Source: Saccoglossus kowalevskii (taxonomy: Eukaryota; Hemichordata; Enteropneusta; Harrimaniidae). Taken from it: DNA of 33,044 nt. Positions within the stretch are counted from its first letter, which is position 1. The number at the start of each line of letters is the position of its first letter. A program made the position numbers and the translations under genes. Below the pieces are notes generated by a model, which saw nothing but the letters and a program-made list of their open reading frames with translations, searched no databases and was not told the DNA's origin. This document shows, piece by piece, positions 22,609 to 32,318 of the stretch. The stretch is from NCBI RefSeq assembly GCF_000003605.2, contig NW_003155245.1:1-33044 (forward strand), given 5' to 3'.

Positions 22609-22844
22609 GGAACCACATGTTGTAACACAACATAGGCAGCAATAGACCTTATTTGAGTACGTCAATGGATGTATTCACTGGCTTTGTCTTATGAAAAAGC
22701 AATGGAAAGTATGAATTGTAGAGGCAGTATGAACATCACAATTTGTATGTATGCATATACATATGATAAATTGTCATTCTTTCAAAAGTTTTAAAAGTGT
22801 TGAACTAATTGATTTCAATATTTTAATGTTGCAGCTGTGACTGA
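17033..22844 (+). CDS. Secreted C-type lectin + VWD domain protein, seven exons
   Basis: The coding exons are 17033-17096, 19958-20092, 20229-20371, 20606-20673, 21474-21721, 21827-22113 and 22835-22844 (955 nt). Intron phases agree at every junction. Residues 1-16 are a signal peptide (VLVIFAV core, cut after TLA). Residues about 22-136 are a C-type lectin domain and about 137-317 a VWD domain, ending in a tiny exon that supplies the last Cys and the stop. The product is probably an extracellular carbohydrate-binding protein used in innate immunity, mucus or biomineral matrix; that role is inferred. One base must be removed from a G7 run in exon 3 to keep the frame. After this the total is 954 nt, exactly 318 codons. 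The exon 1 donor (GTTTAC) is weak. Confidence 0.85.
17162..19441. other. Intron 1, no supported genes
   Basis: The longest frame of the window (17793-18221 +, 142 codons) lies here, with overlapping minus-strand frames at 18002-18366 and 18538-18753. None shows a domain, splice context or promoter that I recognise. The 18000-18200 part is less AT-rich than its surroundings. Confidence 0.5.
19445..19871. mobile_element. PIF/Harbinger-like MITE, 427 bp
   Basis: Terminal inverted repeats of about 34 bp begin GGCCAGACTTTT and continue to CTTGTTTCGCGA at both ends. The 3-bp target-site duplication TAA flanks the element at 19442-19444 and 19872-19874. A TAA/TTA 3-bp duplication with GG-starting ends is typical of PIF/Harbinger (Tourist-like) elements. 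There is no transposase, so it is non-autonomous. It sits in intron 1 of the lectin-VWD gene, about 85 bp before the exon 2 acceptor. Confidence 0.88.
19958..20673 (+). CDS. Exons 2-4: C-type lectin domain
   Basis: Exon 2 (19958-20092) gives [10 protein letters not shown], the helix and first Cys of the fold. Exon 3 (20229-20371) gives YWLGITD, the WIGL-type core, then WDVGEPNN with the EPN motif linked to mannose-type binding. Exon 4 (20606-20673) gives LWNDVPC and the last Cys in HAICQF. The four canonical cysteines are present (about residues 41, 110, 125 and 134), as is WND, which contributes Ca2+ ligands. Exon 3 as written shifts frame at G7 (20342-20348). With six G it reads [10 protein letters not shown] and joins exon 4 in phase 2. 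An upstream acceptor at 20181 would put exon 3 out of phase, so 20229 is preferred. Confidence 0.85.
21474..22113 (+). CDS. Exons 5-6: VWD domain
   Basis: Exon 5 (21474-21721) opens with [20 protein letters not shown], the signature start of VWD domains. Exon 6 (21827-22113) contains [17 protein letters not shown], matching the Ca2+-binding GNxDGxxxxDF region. In that stretch the usual CGLCG has become CGLMG, so one disulfide partner is missing. The domain closes with [10 protein letters not shown]. No C8 or TIL modules follow, unlike in mucins, von Willebrand factor or BMPER. Exon 6 can read through its donor to a stop at 22196-22198, which would give an alternative tail (YVLVFFF...). Confidence 0.9.
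22481..22656. mobile_element. (TA)n-bearing insertion with TTGA target duplication
   Basis: Relative to the upstream copy (GCAGTCGAGTACG at about 4823), this copy has about 176 extra bases bordered by TTGA on both sides (22477-22480 and 22653-22656). The insertion holds a TA microsatellite (22564-22605) and a perfect hairpin ATGTTGT-AAC-ACAACAT near its right end. It sits in intron 6 of the lectin-VWD gene. I could not assign a class. Confidence 0.65.
22564..22605. repeat. (TA)n microsatellite
   Basis: About 21 TA dinucleotides inside the insertion in intron 6. Confidence 0.97.
22835..22844 (+). CDS. Exon 7: tiny terminal coding exon
   Basis: After the acceptor GTTGCAG, the ten bases CTGTGACTGA complete an Asn codon split in phase 2 and add Cys, Asp and stop, so the protein ends GKNCD. 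The final Cys fits the closing Cys of VWD domains. The same exon and acceptor are kept in the pseudogene at 4988-4997. Confidence 0.72.
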
Positions 22845-23074
22845 CATATCTTATGTCAAGAAGACTTGCTGCTCTCATCAGTTGTAGCTTATTCAGACAA
22901 TAATTTAATGTTAGTGATGGTGATTATACTTTACTCAGCTCAGACTGACTGGATGCATGACAGGGAAAACATTGCATGTAAATCGTAAACAGTATATACT
23001 ACATTCCAAACGGAATTGGTTTATTGGTACTTGTTGGTAGTTTAGTGAAATCATGTCAGTAGACCATTAAGTTA

Positions 23075-23080
23075 AATAAA
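23075..23080 (+). terminator. Poly(A) signal AATAAA
   Basis: Canonical hexamer about 230 bases after the stop codon of the lectin-VWD gene. The pseudogene copy lacks it at the matching place. Confidence 0.5.
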
Positions 23081-24069
23081 CAGCTTGCACAATAACAACT
23101 ATTGCGTTTGAGTACATTTCATTTCTCTATTCATTTGAATTGTACCTTTCCACAGAGAACATTCTCCACTAAGCTATCAAACGACAAAGGCCTAACTGAC
23201 TGTGCATCACTTTCTCTCTCTAAGTTGACATCAATCATAATAATGAAACTGATTCGACATATTCAAAGCGTCGTTAGTAATTGATAGAAGAACAGTCATT
23301 CGTAAAACTTGTATACAAAATACGCCAGCTATGAACTTTCAAGTGCATTTTTTTACTTGCAGTTTGAATTGGCCATCTGGCAAAAATGTCTAATTAAAAA
23401 TTCAATTGATAAGTTGCAAGATAAGATTTCCCCATCTACAGACTGCAAAATTACATTTAATAGCCCTGGTCATCCCCATCTTACTTCTCTGCTCCCTACT
23501 CATTTAAGCATGGTTGTATGTTTACGTCAGTGGTGTTTAGATACCTGATTTTGTGAAATGGCCCAGTTTTCCATAACCTAGTGTCAACTACAGCTGGGTG
23601 TGTTATCAGCTTCACTGGTAATCAAGTACGGGTTACTTCTGACCAACCTCAATTTAAAGCAATTCATACCGCCTTCAACCACGGTGTATACAATATTTTG
23701 CACCAATGTCTGTGATCAATGTCAATGCATTTGATCGAACCATTGTAGAGATTGAATTTATATTTCCTTTATTCCATTCTATTGTATTCAAAAGTGATGT
23801 TTTACTCGCTGTATGTCACTATCATAGAAACACGGTACACTGACTTTCTTTAGTCTGATTCAAATCACTGTTGTTCCCCTACATAGCTGACATAAGTGTT
23901 TATTCTTATTGATGTGACAAAATCTATGCATTCTTGTACTAAGCCGTAATTTGTTTTAAACCCTACAAATTAATGTTTAGGGTGGGGAAAATTGAGATTA
24001 ACCAACACTGTGGTTCGAGTGCGGCAGTGCACTAACATTAGTTTTGTGGCGAATCTCTAAATTGAACAA

Positions 24070-24750
24070 ATTGTTATCAGTGGTTAATTTGGTAAAACGT
24101 GGTGAGAGGCCAATTGCATTAGCGGGAGAGGCTCGATTTTATCAGTAATATTAGAGCTAAACATGGACATCAATATATCTGTCATTACTATGGTGATCCT
24201 GCATTAGAGCAGCATTTCATCAGTTACTAGGGTGACATGGCTAAAGTACAGAACTGTTCACTGATGGGTATGGTGAACGGGAGCTTCATTGTATCAAAGA
24301 TTAGGTTGGAAGTAAAACATTTTATCTGTGCTTGAAGTACTGCTGTCAAAGTCGAGTATCATCCATTGTATGATGAGCAAAGGTTAAGTAGCAGAAACTC
24401 ATCTATGGTTATAAAGACAAAGCTGGTTAATGGTGGTGAAATTGGCTTAGAGTAGCATGTTATCATTGATTACAGGGGTGAAGCAGAGATGGCTTAGCTG
24501 TTGTCACATGTTGAACAGCCTGAGGACGAATGCCATTCTATCAAGGAGGGGCTGGGTTTCATTCTATCAGTGGATATTATGAAGAAGCTTGGAAGGTCCA
24601 CTATTATGTCAGCGTTTTTGGTGCTGAGACTGAATGAAGAAAGCAAACATGGGGTGAAACAGCATTATATTATTGATTCCATTGGAAAAGCTGAGGTGAA
24701 GTTAGATCACAGTGGCAATGCTTGCTTTACCATTGATAACATGTGAGGCC
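24070..24750. repeat. Degenerate minisatellite, period about 40 bp
   Basis: Blocks of the type CATTTTATCAGTGATTA-x-GGTGA-x-(GC)AG recur about every 35-48 bases, e.g. near 24134, 24175, 24210, 24250, 24320 and 24460, with strong divergence between units. The 81-codon frame 24501-24746 lies inside and is most likely a product of the repeat. It starts just after the segmental duplication block ends. Confidence 0.6.
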
Positions 24751-25500
24751 TGATAAACAAGTGCTACTATCAAAAAGTAACATAAGTAACATAATTTATA
24801 TCGACCTACAGCAACTAAATTATAATCAGTGAGTTTTTAATGTAATCAAATACTTCAAACTGAGTATTCTCTATGTTGACTACGGAATTCAAGACAAACA
24901 ATTTTGATGAAAATACATGCTATGGCAGTGAACATAGTTGCACTCTTTTATGGGTTGTTGGCAATGAAACATTGCCCACAGCAATTAAAACAATTTGGTT
25001 TAGTATCATATAACGTTCATAATAATTGTGGTAGTTCTTTTTGCAGGATGTATTGAAAGTAATATGTGCCATAAAAGCATACTTTAATGTAATAAGTGTG
25101 AATAACGGTACATTAAATATATAGAAAAAAGGGGCACTAAACCCCTGTCCTGAAGCGAGATATATGCGATGTTTTTGTGCAATGGTTTGTTCTACACAAC
25201 ATCATACTCGGTTTAAATGGAAACTCTGAAACTGTTTTGTACCTCTGGACAATGATCCGTGGTACATCGTGGCCATTTCACAATGTAATCTCATCCTTAC
25301 AATTAATTAAATAAAAATCTAGTTATTAGTCTTATTTTTGACTCGCTGTTAACGTAATTCTGTACTATGGTATTGGTGATATATGAATTGGGTGCCATAG
25401 GATGGTACTTGATGGCCAACCAACCTAATCAAATATGCATCTTGCTTTGTACGAGTGCAAAATAAGTTATTAGGAAATTAGGATATTATTATATTAGTAC
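24751..25500. other. AT-rich stretch, no supported gene
   Basis: No exon or RNA gene recognised. It includes the first of three copies of a 21-23 bp motif at 25254-25276. Confidence 0.5.
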
Positions 25501-25512
25501 CAGCTGTTTTAT

Positions 25513-25598
25513 ACGCATGCGCATTGGCCGATCTCAAATCAAATCTCGTCGTCTGTTTTGGGGGTGTCTTGTCGATGTGAAATTCCTTCCGCTATTGG
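25513..25598 (+). promoter_or_regulatory. NRF1 + CCAAT promoter-like cluster
   Basis: ACGCATGCGCA (25513-25523) matches the palindromic NRF1-type site and overlaps an inverted CCAAT box (ATTGG, 25523-25527). A second ATTGG is at 25594-25598. The local GC and CpG content is higher than in flanking DNA, and an ATG with a good context follows 70 bp downstream. This is typical of a TATA-less housekeeping promoter, in contrast to the TATA promoter of the lectin gene. Confidence 0.5.
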
Positions 25599-25667
25599 GT
25601 GACGGAATTAACTGGTGTCTGTGTGAAAACTGCTGAAAAAAAAATCTTGTCCAGAATATGATTTTAA

Positions 25668-25753
25668 ATGGCCGAACTTAAACAGATATCAGTCTCGTAT
25701 TGCAAAGCATGTTTCCGGGAAGGAGAGGTATCGAGGTGGCGTAGCTTGTCATG
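25668..25753 (+). CDS. Probable first coding exon of an unidentified gene
   Basis: AAATGGCC gives a favourable start. The frame reads MAELKQISVSYCKACFREGE and continues to ...RSLS, then ends at CATG|GTGAGT, a near-perfect donor (phase 2). Without splicing it would stop two codons later. The promoter-like cluster just upstream supports it. A Cys-x-x-Cys pair is present, but I recognise no family, and no downstream exon could be chosen with confidence before the window turns uninformative. The minus-strand frame over the same bases (25846-25664) is taken as a shadow. Confidence 0.4.
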
Positions 25754-26519
25754 GTGAGTAGATTTCCTCTCAGGACGCCGAGTTGGGCGTCGATACCGAG
25801 AGGGAGGCGGTGAATATGGTGTCGAGCGACCAACATAGTAAACCAAACTTAGAACTTGGGATACTGGTGCAGACGACTATGGTTCAACAACCATGAAAAT
25901 TAAATGGCGGGACTTTGGTGTTGCACATTTAGCACAGAAATAAAAGACACGCCAACAGTTGGACAACCAGTCATTTTATTATTGGTCACGATGTACCTCG
26001 GATCATCTCCATGTCCTTTGTGAACATACACGATGTGCTGCCATCCAATGACGGGATGAGCGGCTTCCTTTGTACACAATCAGCGTCAATTCCATTTGCT
26101 AAGCCAGACCGTCTGGTGGCGCCCTACTAATTCATCAATAAACCAATATACTAAGTAAACTTCGCATGCACAAATATCATATAAAATAGGCCTAATATAC
26201 TAATGTTGTATTTATTTAATTTTAAGAACGAGTTTACATCCTGGAATGGCCATGATGTACCACGGATCGACAATATATGCACAGGGATGTTATTCTAATC
26301 TGCTTAGAGGCGGCCTCTATACAGAGTTGCAGTTGCCTTCAATTCAGTGGCTTCCACCCATTTATTTATATATGTCCTTGTATTATGTATCATCTAATCA
26401 GAGTCTCTCCCCAATGTATATATGCGTGTCCATTTCATTAGTGTGCATGACAGGCATGTCTTTCCTCAAAAGCAAAACCTTCCCTAGATTCGCCGAAAGT
26501 TGGTGTTCACCAATACGGT

Positions 26520-29509
26520 AAATATATTTCGCAAATTATTACATCGTTCACGTCCTCATAGCATCATCTAGGTAAGAATATGTTCGAAAATGACATACAT
26601 GTATTTTATATCAGTCTACCTAGATATTCCCTGTTTCAACATATAGATTTGCCATTTCAGGATATATAACTCAAGACTGAACATCTTAAAGTATATATCA
26701 GGTATAACAAAAAACTTTCTGGCATAATCTCTGCTTAAAATTCAGTTACAAAAAAGTATATATGAGCTTTAAATCCCAAATGTATATTTCCTTAGTGATG
26801 CTACCACATGGTGAACAAACAATTCATACACCAACCTCTATTATACCATATTTACGAATGGTACTTTTTCTCAAATGATCATCTACTACGTTAGGGCTCC
26901 TACTGATTGTGATAATTGTATAATTATAGGTCAGAAGATTAATTCCCATCTAATCATTATGACGTTGTTGGACCGATCCCAGTTTGTGAAGCATATGTTC
27001 TTAGTACAAAGATTTTGTTTTAATATATGGTTCTTACTAAGATTATTAGATAAAGTTTATTTCATTATTTCAGAATCAAACCCCATATATACAATTAAAC
27101 CTTGGTAAATTTATATTTTATAGTTTTCAAGTACGTCAGCTTATGCTTGAAGAGAACACTTAATTATGCAAATGTTATGTATTATGATTTTATATTTGTT
27201 TTTCTTTACTTGTTTCTGCGACCATTCCAATCTAATTTATTATGTATTTATTTGTATCTGTACATAAGGCCAATGGCCACAGTACGAAATAAAAGATATA
27301 TATACTAAGATTCATTTCCAGTTGACCAAAATCAAGTTGTTGATTTTGTTTCTAATGTATATAGGTCTTGAACTGTCTCATTTTGGTAAGATTGGTCAGG
27401 GGGTAGAGCGTCAACCTCATCCCTAACAGTTTTCACTTCTCCCCTCCCAGCTTGTGACCCCAAAGCTCTAATCGCGTAAAACCACACAACATTATGGAAG
27501 TTTTGCAATAAGCCTAATCTTCTCACGGAATTCAAAATGTCTGTAAGAGTTTTCTTATTAGATTTCAATTTTGTTATATATTACATTATCTTCTACATAA
27601 CTTTCCACATCTTCCCCCACCCCTCGGAATATGTTGCAGAACTATTGACTAAGTAAATGAAGAGGAATTATACTGAAAAGGGTGACATGGAATAAAGTCT
27701 GTTTTTGCCGTTGCATTGGGAAATTTGTCAAAACTCAAATAGTGCCCCCCGTACTTGTGTATGATTATTATTACTACTATTATTAGTGCAAAATGAATGA
27801 GTTGCTTGTATTTACCGGAACAACTGAAGATGCAAAGAGAGAGCCTGATCTTTCTATTATCTCCATTTCGAATATGACTTGAACTTAACACTATGAAAAA
27901 GGCTTTCTGTTATCGACAATGTGAATTTATTTAGTTTTTTGGTAAAAAAACCCTGAAAAGCTGATTTTGAAAAGGTAATTCAGAAATTTATGTTAATAAT
28001 TTATAACGAAATGTATTTCCTATAAATAATTTTCATAATTACCGGTTACACAATATTACAGAAAAAAGATAATGTGTTACATTCTCGCCTTTCGTTTGTT
28101 TTCAATTATGGCTGAAAGTAGCTGAAATTACAAAATATGTAGTTTTTCAGCAACTTATGTATGAACAATAACTTTAATAAATATTTTTTGTATGAATAAT
28201 TTCACAATGTCAAACACGGAGTTGTTACTTCCTTAATTGCAGCCTCCGGACTGGCAAGATGGTGGCATAAAGCTTAGAGCACAATGGTTGAGCACAATGG
28301 CAGACAATAAAAACCCCTGTTGGTTCACATTTAGACTTCAAATGTCTACAGAATTTTCTGTAGTTTCTTTATTCTCATAAAGATAAACATTCTATCAACT
28401 CTCCTAATTTATGGTAAGTACCATCAGGACCATCAACATAATTATCATATGGCTGGGTCTCTGACAAGCACATGTGCACAGCACACACACTTTTATGATA
28501 AAGTGATAAAATATTAATTTACCATTTTGATTCTATAATCGACTGAAACAACCCGTTCAATAACTTTATAAGGTTACTTCCATTGTATTTTCAATTTATT
28601 ATTAAATGTTGGGAGTAGTAATTATATCACCCGGTCACACTCTTTTGAGTGTTCTAGGCCTTCTTGTCAAAATATTGTATATCTCTCAATGTTTGCCTGT
28701 ACTTTCTGTGACATCTAGTCAGAATCAACACATAATCATTGTATGCTTAAAATAGACATCGCTACCATTACAGTCTAGACATACAACAGTTGGATATTCG
28801 AAAATCCAAAAATAACTATGAAGACTCATAGTGAGCAAATACAAAGTGTGAAATCGATCTTTCCTTTCACAACCGTATGAACATATTCATAAACGTTCCA
28901 GTACATTTTCGAACCAAACCATTTGCCTGAGGTAGTAGGGACAAGTATTGAGTTGCTCCATGAACAACAGTATAATCAATATAGCGCCCCTGGAATTATA
29001 TAGTCAGCTATGCTAAATACTCAATCGCAAGAAATATGTATCTGAATTCTCCCCACTTCTTACAGAGGTCTTGATCCCAGTACAATAGTCGTTATAAGAA
29101 CTTTGAGTTCTCTGAGAATTGTTCAGTAACTTAAACGTTTTCTCAATGTCTGTTATTGTTTGACTATCATCCATCAATGAACAGAGCAGAGCACGTGACT
29201 CGTTTTGTGGGAGGCGGATATTTTATTGTTAAATTTTGTTCAATCATTGTTCAACACCCAGACGGGTAGTGCCGCAGAAATATTGTGCATTGTTACCTTT
29301 GTTCATACATTTCAGAGGCGATCCAGACAGATTAATCACGAAAATGCTTTTGCCAGTTGAGGCAAGATGGTAAAAACTTGTTTCACTTAACTTATTCTAC
29401 ATTTGGTGTGGCCACGTTGTGTCGAAATAAATACATAACGCTTTGTCAGTATTTCAGAGAAGATGTCATCATTTGGTATTAATATTAATAATAACCCGTC
29501 CATTCTCAA
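26520..29509. other. Long AT-rich interval without supported genes
   Basis: No exon, RNA gene or clear repeat boundary. The minus-strand frame 27568-27332 has a protein-like mix of charged and polar residues (GEVKTVRDEVDALPPDQSYQ) but no recognisable domain or splice context. This interval has no counterpart by eye in the upstream unit, so it probably holds insertions specific to this unit. Confidence 0.45.
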
Positions 29510-29644
29510 TAAAATAACATTGCATACCATTAAAATAAAAGTTTCACTAACGAGTTTTACTTACAAATGTCATAAAATTGACACACCAAATAAAGAAATA
29601 AATGCTCTCTATTTTATTTGCTCTCTGTCATGAAAGTAATAACG

Positions 29645-29652
29645 TGACGTCA
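29645..29652. promoter_or_regulatory. Perfect CRE palindrome TGACGTCA
   Basis: Conserved counterpart of 7466-7473, within AACGTGACGTCAACTAAAC in both copies. Function unproven. Confidence 0.35.
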
Positions 29653-32147
29653 ACTAAACTAACAATTCAGTGACACTATGATGAATCATAACGAAACATG
29701 GATTAACCATGTAACAGCGCCACCACATGAATGTCTAACTTTAGACTAATTCGAGCGCTGTCTTGACTTTAGCTTTCTTCTTAAAATCATTGTCGTATTC
29801 ACTTGATACTTTGAAATATATAATACTCTGAATATATCAGTATTCGAAATGTTTGTTACGTAATTAGCTCATGTAACATAATCAATCTTGAATGTGATTC
29901 AATCCAAAACCCTATACACAATCAAATATAGTTGCAAGTGAATTTCATTGTCCATTAAAATATTCACTTTTTAGATGATATTGTGCGATGTAAGCACAAT
30001 ATAGGTCGAAATAATACTTCACCGAATACACAAAAACAAGATGAAGTGTTAAGTGAAAGTAACAAATCATACCAATCAAACTTATCTGATCTTCTTAGAA
30101 AGCGCCCTCCAACTTTATTTGTATAACGTGAGGTGTTATTAGAACGGCTACGCGAGTTGGACACCGAAACGTTAACGAGAATACATAACGGTATATTAAC
30201 CGGTTGTGCACACTGTGTACATTTCATTAACAGTGCGAACATATGGTGCCACTGTGTTGCGGCCGGGATTTACCGATTGCAAATCGGAGTATTTCGGAAT
30301 ACCATCTGCCTAGTAGGCGACAAAGGACGCGTATTAAATCTTGTGATATAACTACAGCTTCAGAAAAAACGATAATGAAGGGGTTTTCCTAGATAAAAAA
30401 AATGCAGGATGTTGTGACTAAATTGAAGGACAAGATGACAACCTTCAATGTAAATGGATGTTACAATAATGACGGTCATGTAAGATATGAAACTTGCTAT
30501 CAGGTGCAGTAATTCTATATTCACATCATATGTTGTTTGATGTTGATTAAATCTTGTTGAGGTGCGTGTGTGGTTAGTCACTTGGACAACAAATTAGCCA
30601 GAGTTATAGATTGTTGTCAGTACTATCTCGATTTTTTTATTTTGCATAATTGATATTTTGAACAGATCGAGTTTATGTTGGTGTTAAGATCAAGTGGATT
30701 TCAGTGACAGTTTTTGTTTAGTGATTAGATTTAATTTCAAGTACACATATCGGATTTTGAAGTAAAATATGATTTGCTTATTGCAAATTTAAAATTGTTA
30801 TCAATATGTTAATGATTTGTGATGTACTAAATAGTGGAGGAGAAATTATGAATTGAAAAGTGTATTCATCATGCTGTTGATATGAACTTATATTTTGCTT
30901 TTTAATCTTACTTGCAATGATATTGCTTGATAGATAGGTCACATAAGTAACATTTTATCCTGTAATCAACACTTCCCACATTCCCAATTCAAAAGGCACC
31001 AGATAATCCAAGTCATACTGGTTCATGCAGTTTGTTCGCACAATATTTTTGCTATAGGAACAGATCGCAAAACAGCACATTCGTAAGGCAATGTTTATGA
31101 ACATGATGTCTGCATTAAAATGGACAACATATGTTTTTAACTTCTTTGCATGATCCGGAATCGTACTCTTTTCACAAAAGTAAGTGTTCCCAATGTACTG
31201 TTTTTTTTATAAAACGTACTTCAATTATTCAAACCAGGCCTGAGATCAACGCTCTTAAATAAAATTGACTTATGACATTTCACTCGAGTCCTCCTGGTTG
31301 ACATATATATGTCCATAGTTTCTGAATTTTCATTTGTTGCCGAGAATTATGGTTCTAAACATTCATGTAATTACATGGCTCATATCAACAACAATAGCAA
31401 TAAAGTAACACTCAGACAATTGTCTGATTATCAATTCTACTTTATTTTCATATGATTTCTAGCTGGAAATAATGTATCCATTTTCTAAAATATTACATTA
31501 TGAAATTGATTAAAATTATTCTGTAAAACATTTATGTATGATGTACCGCCGAGCCTTACAAGATATCTGCATACTTCTGTTTCTACTTCCCGGTTGTGAG
31601 CTGAAGTTACATTCCCACTGTGAATGATCTATTGACAGCCGTTCACTTAGCTCGTTCAAGCACCATGAACGTTTTGGGTTATTTAAAGCTAATAGGAAAC
31701 TTTAGCAGGCCCGCGTCACATAATAATCACACTTGTGCTCAGAGATGCGATAAATGCATTTCTTTTAGATTGGGCCAACACGTGATGTTATCAATAATGC
31801 ATCTTGGTGATCAATAATAATAATGTGTCTCCTTACAGAAATATACCTACAATGGAAATCCATGCTTAATGGTACACATAAAAAAATATAGAAAATAAAT
31901 AGTATTACCGTTACTTTGTAGGAGATCATATTTTCAAAAACAAGTCACGACTTATGCTTACAGTGTTAAAAGATAAAACTCAATTCTGTGTCACCAAATT
32001 CAATAAATCAGCGTATGGTTCTTCTGAATGGATGACATTTATAGTGGTTGATGCCATTTAGTTGTTTATAATAACCCATGTTTCAATTGTGGGTTTAGAT
32101 GAAATATGTTTTTATTAAAAGTGATTATTTTGGATTACGGCTTTTAA

Positions 32148-32318
32148 GCACACATGATGCAACTAAAACACGTTTATATTACCTCATAACTCAGAATTAG
32201 TGTAGGAACCACCATGGGACAGAGTAGTGATGTGAGGGCATAGCCCGAAGAAGCTTAACACACATGATGCAACTGAAACACGGTGATATAACCTCATAAC
32301 TCAAAATTAGACTATGTT
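32148..32318. repeat. Short tandem duplication, period about 110 bp
   Basis: The block CACACATGATGCAACT followed by ACCTCATAACTC occurs twice, near 32150-32200 and 32260-32310. The upstream segmental copy has it once (about 12028-12080), so the duplication happened after the two units separated. Confidence 0.75.

Larger units (their letters stand above)
20955..24052 (+). repeat. Segmental duplication block 1, downstream copy
   Basis: Counterpart of 3082-5726. It begins within intron 4 and runs through the functional VWD exons, the terminal exon, the 3' untranslated region and about 1.2 kb beyond. It carries a (TA)n-bearing insertion not found upstream. Confidence 0.92.
25254..26268. repeat. 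Inverted pair of a 23-bp motif about 1 kb apart, with a third copy between
   Basis: GATCCGTGGTACATCGTGGCC (25254 onward) and its inverse GGCCATGATGTACCACGGATC (26248-26268) differ at one base over 23, and weaker similarity continues inward. A third copy, GGTCACGATGTACCTCGGATC, lies at 25984-26004 in the same orientation as the right-hand one. The bracketed 1 kb contains the promoter and exon at 25510-25753. Confidence 0.7.

Noticed and set aside
24501-24746. 81-codon frame
   Set aside because: Falls inside the degenerate 40-bp minisatellite and shows the same periodic sequence.
25664-25846. Minus-strand 60-codon frame rich in Arg, Pro and Ser
   Set aside because: Opposite strand of the better supported first exon. 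No splice or promoter evidence for this direction.
27332-27568. Minus-strand 78-codon frame with protein-like composition
   Set aside because: No domain or exon signals. Kept only as a note in the interval description.
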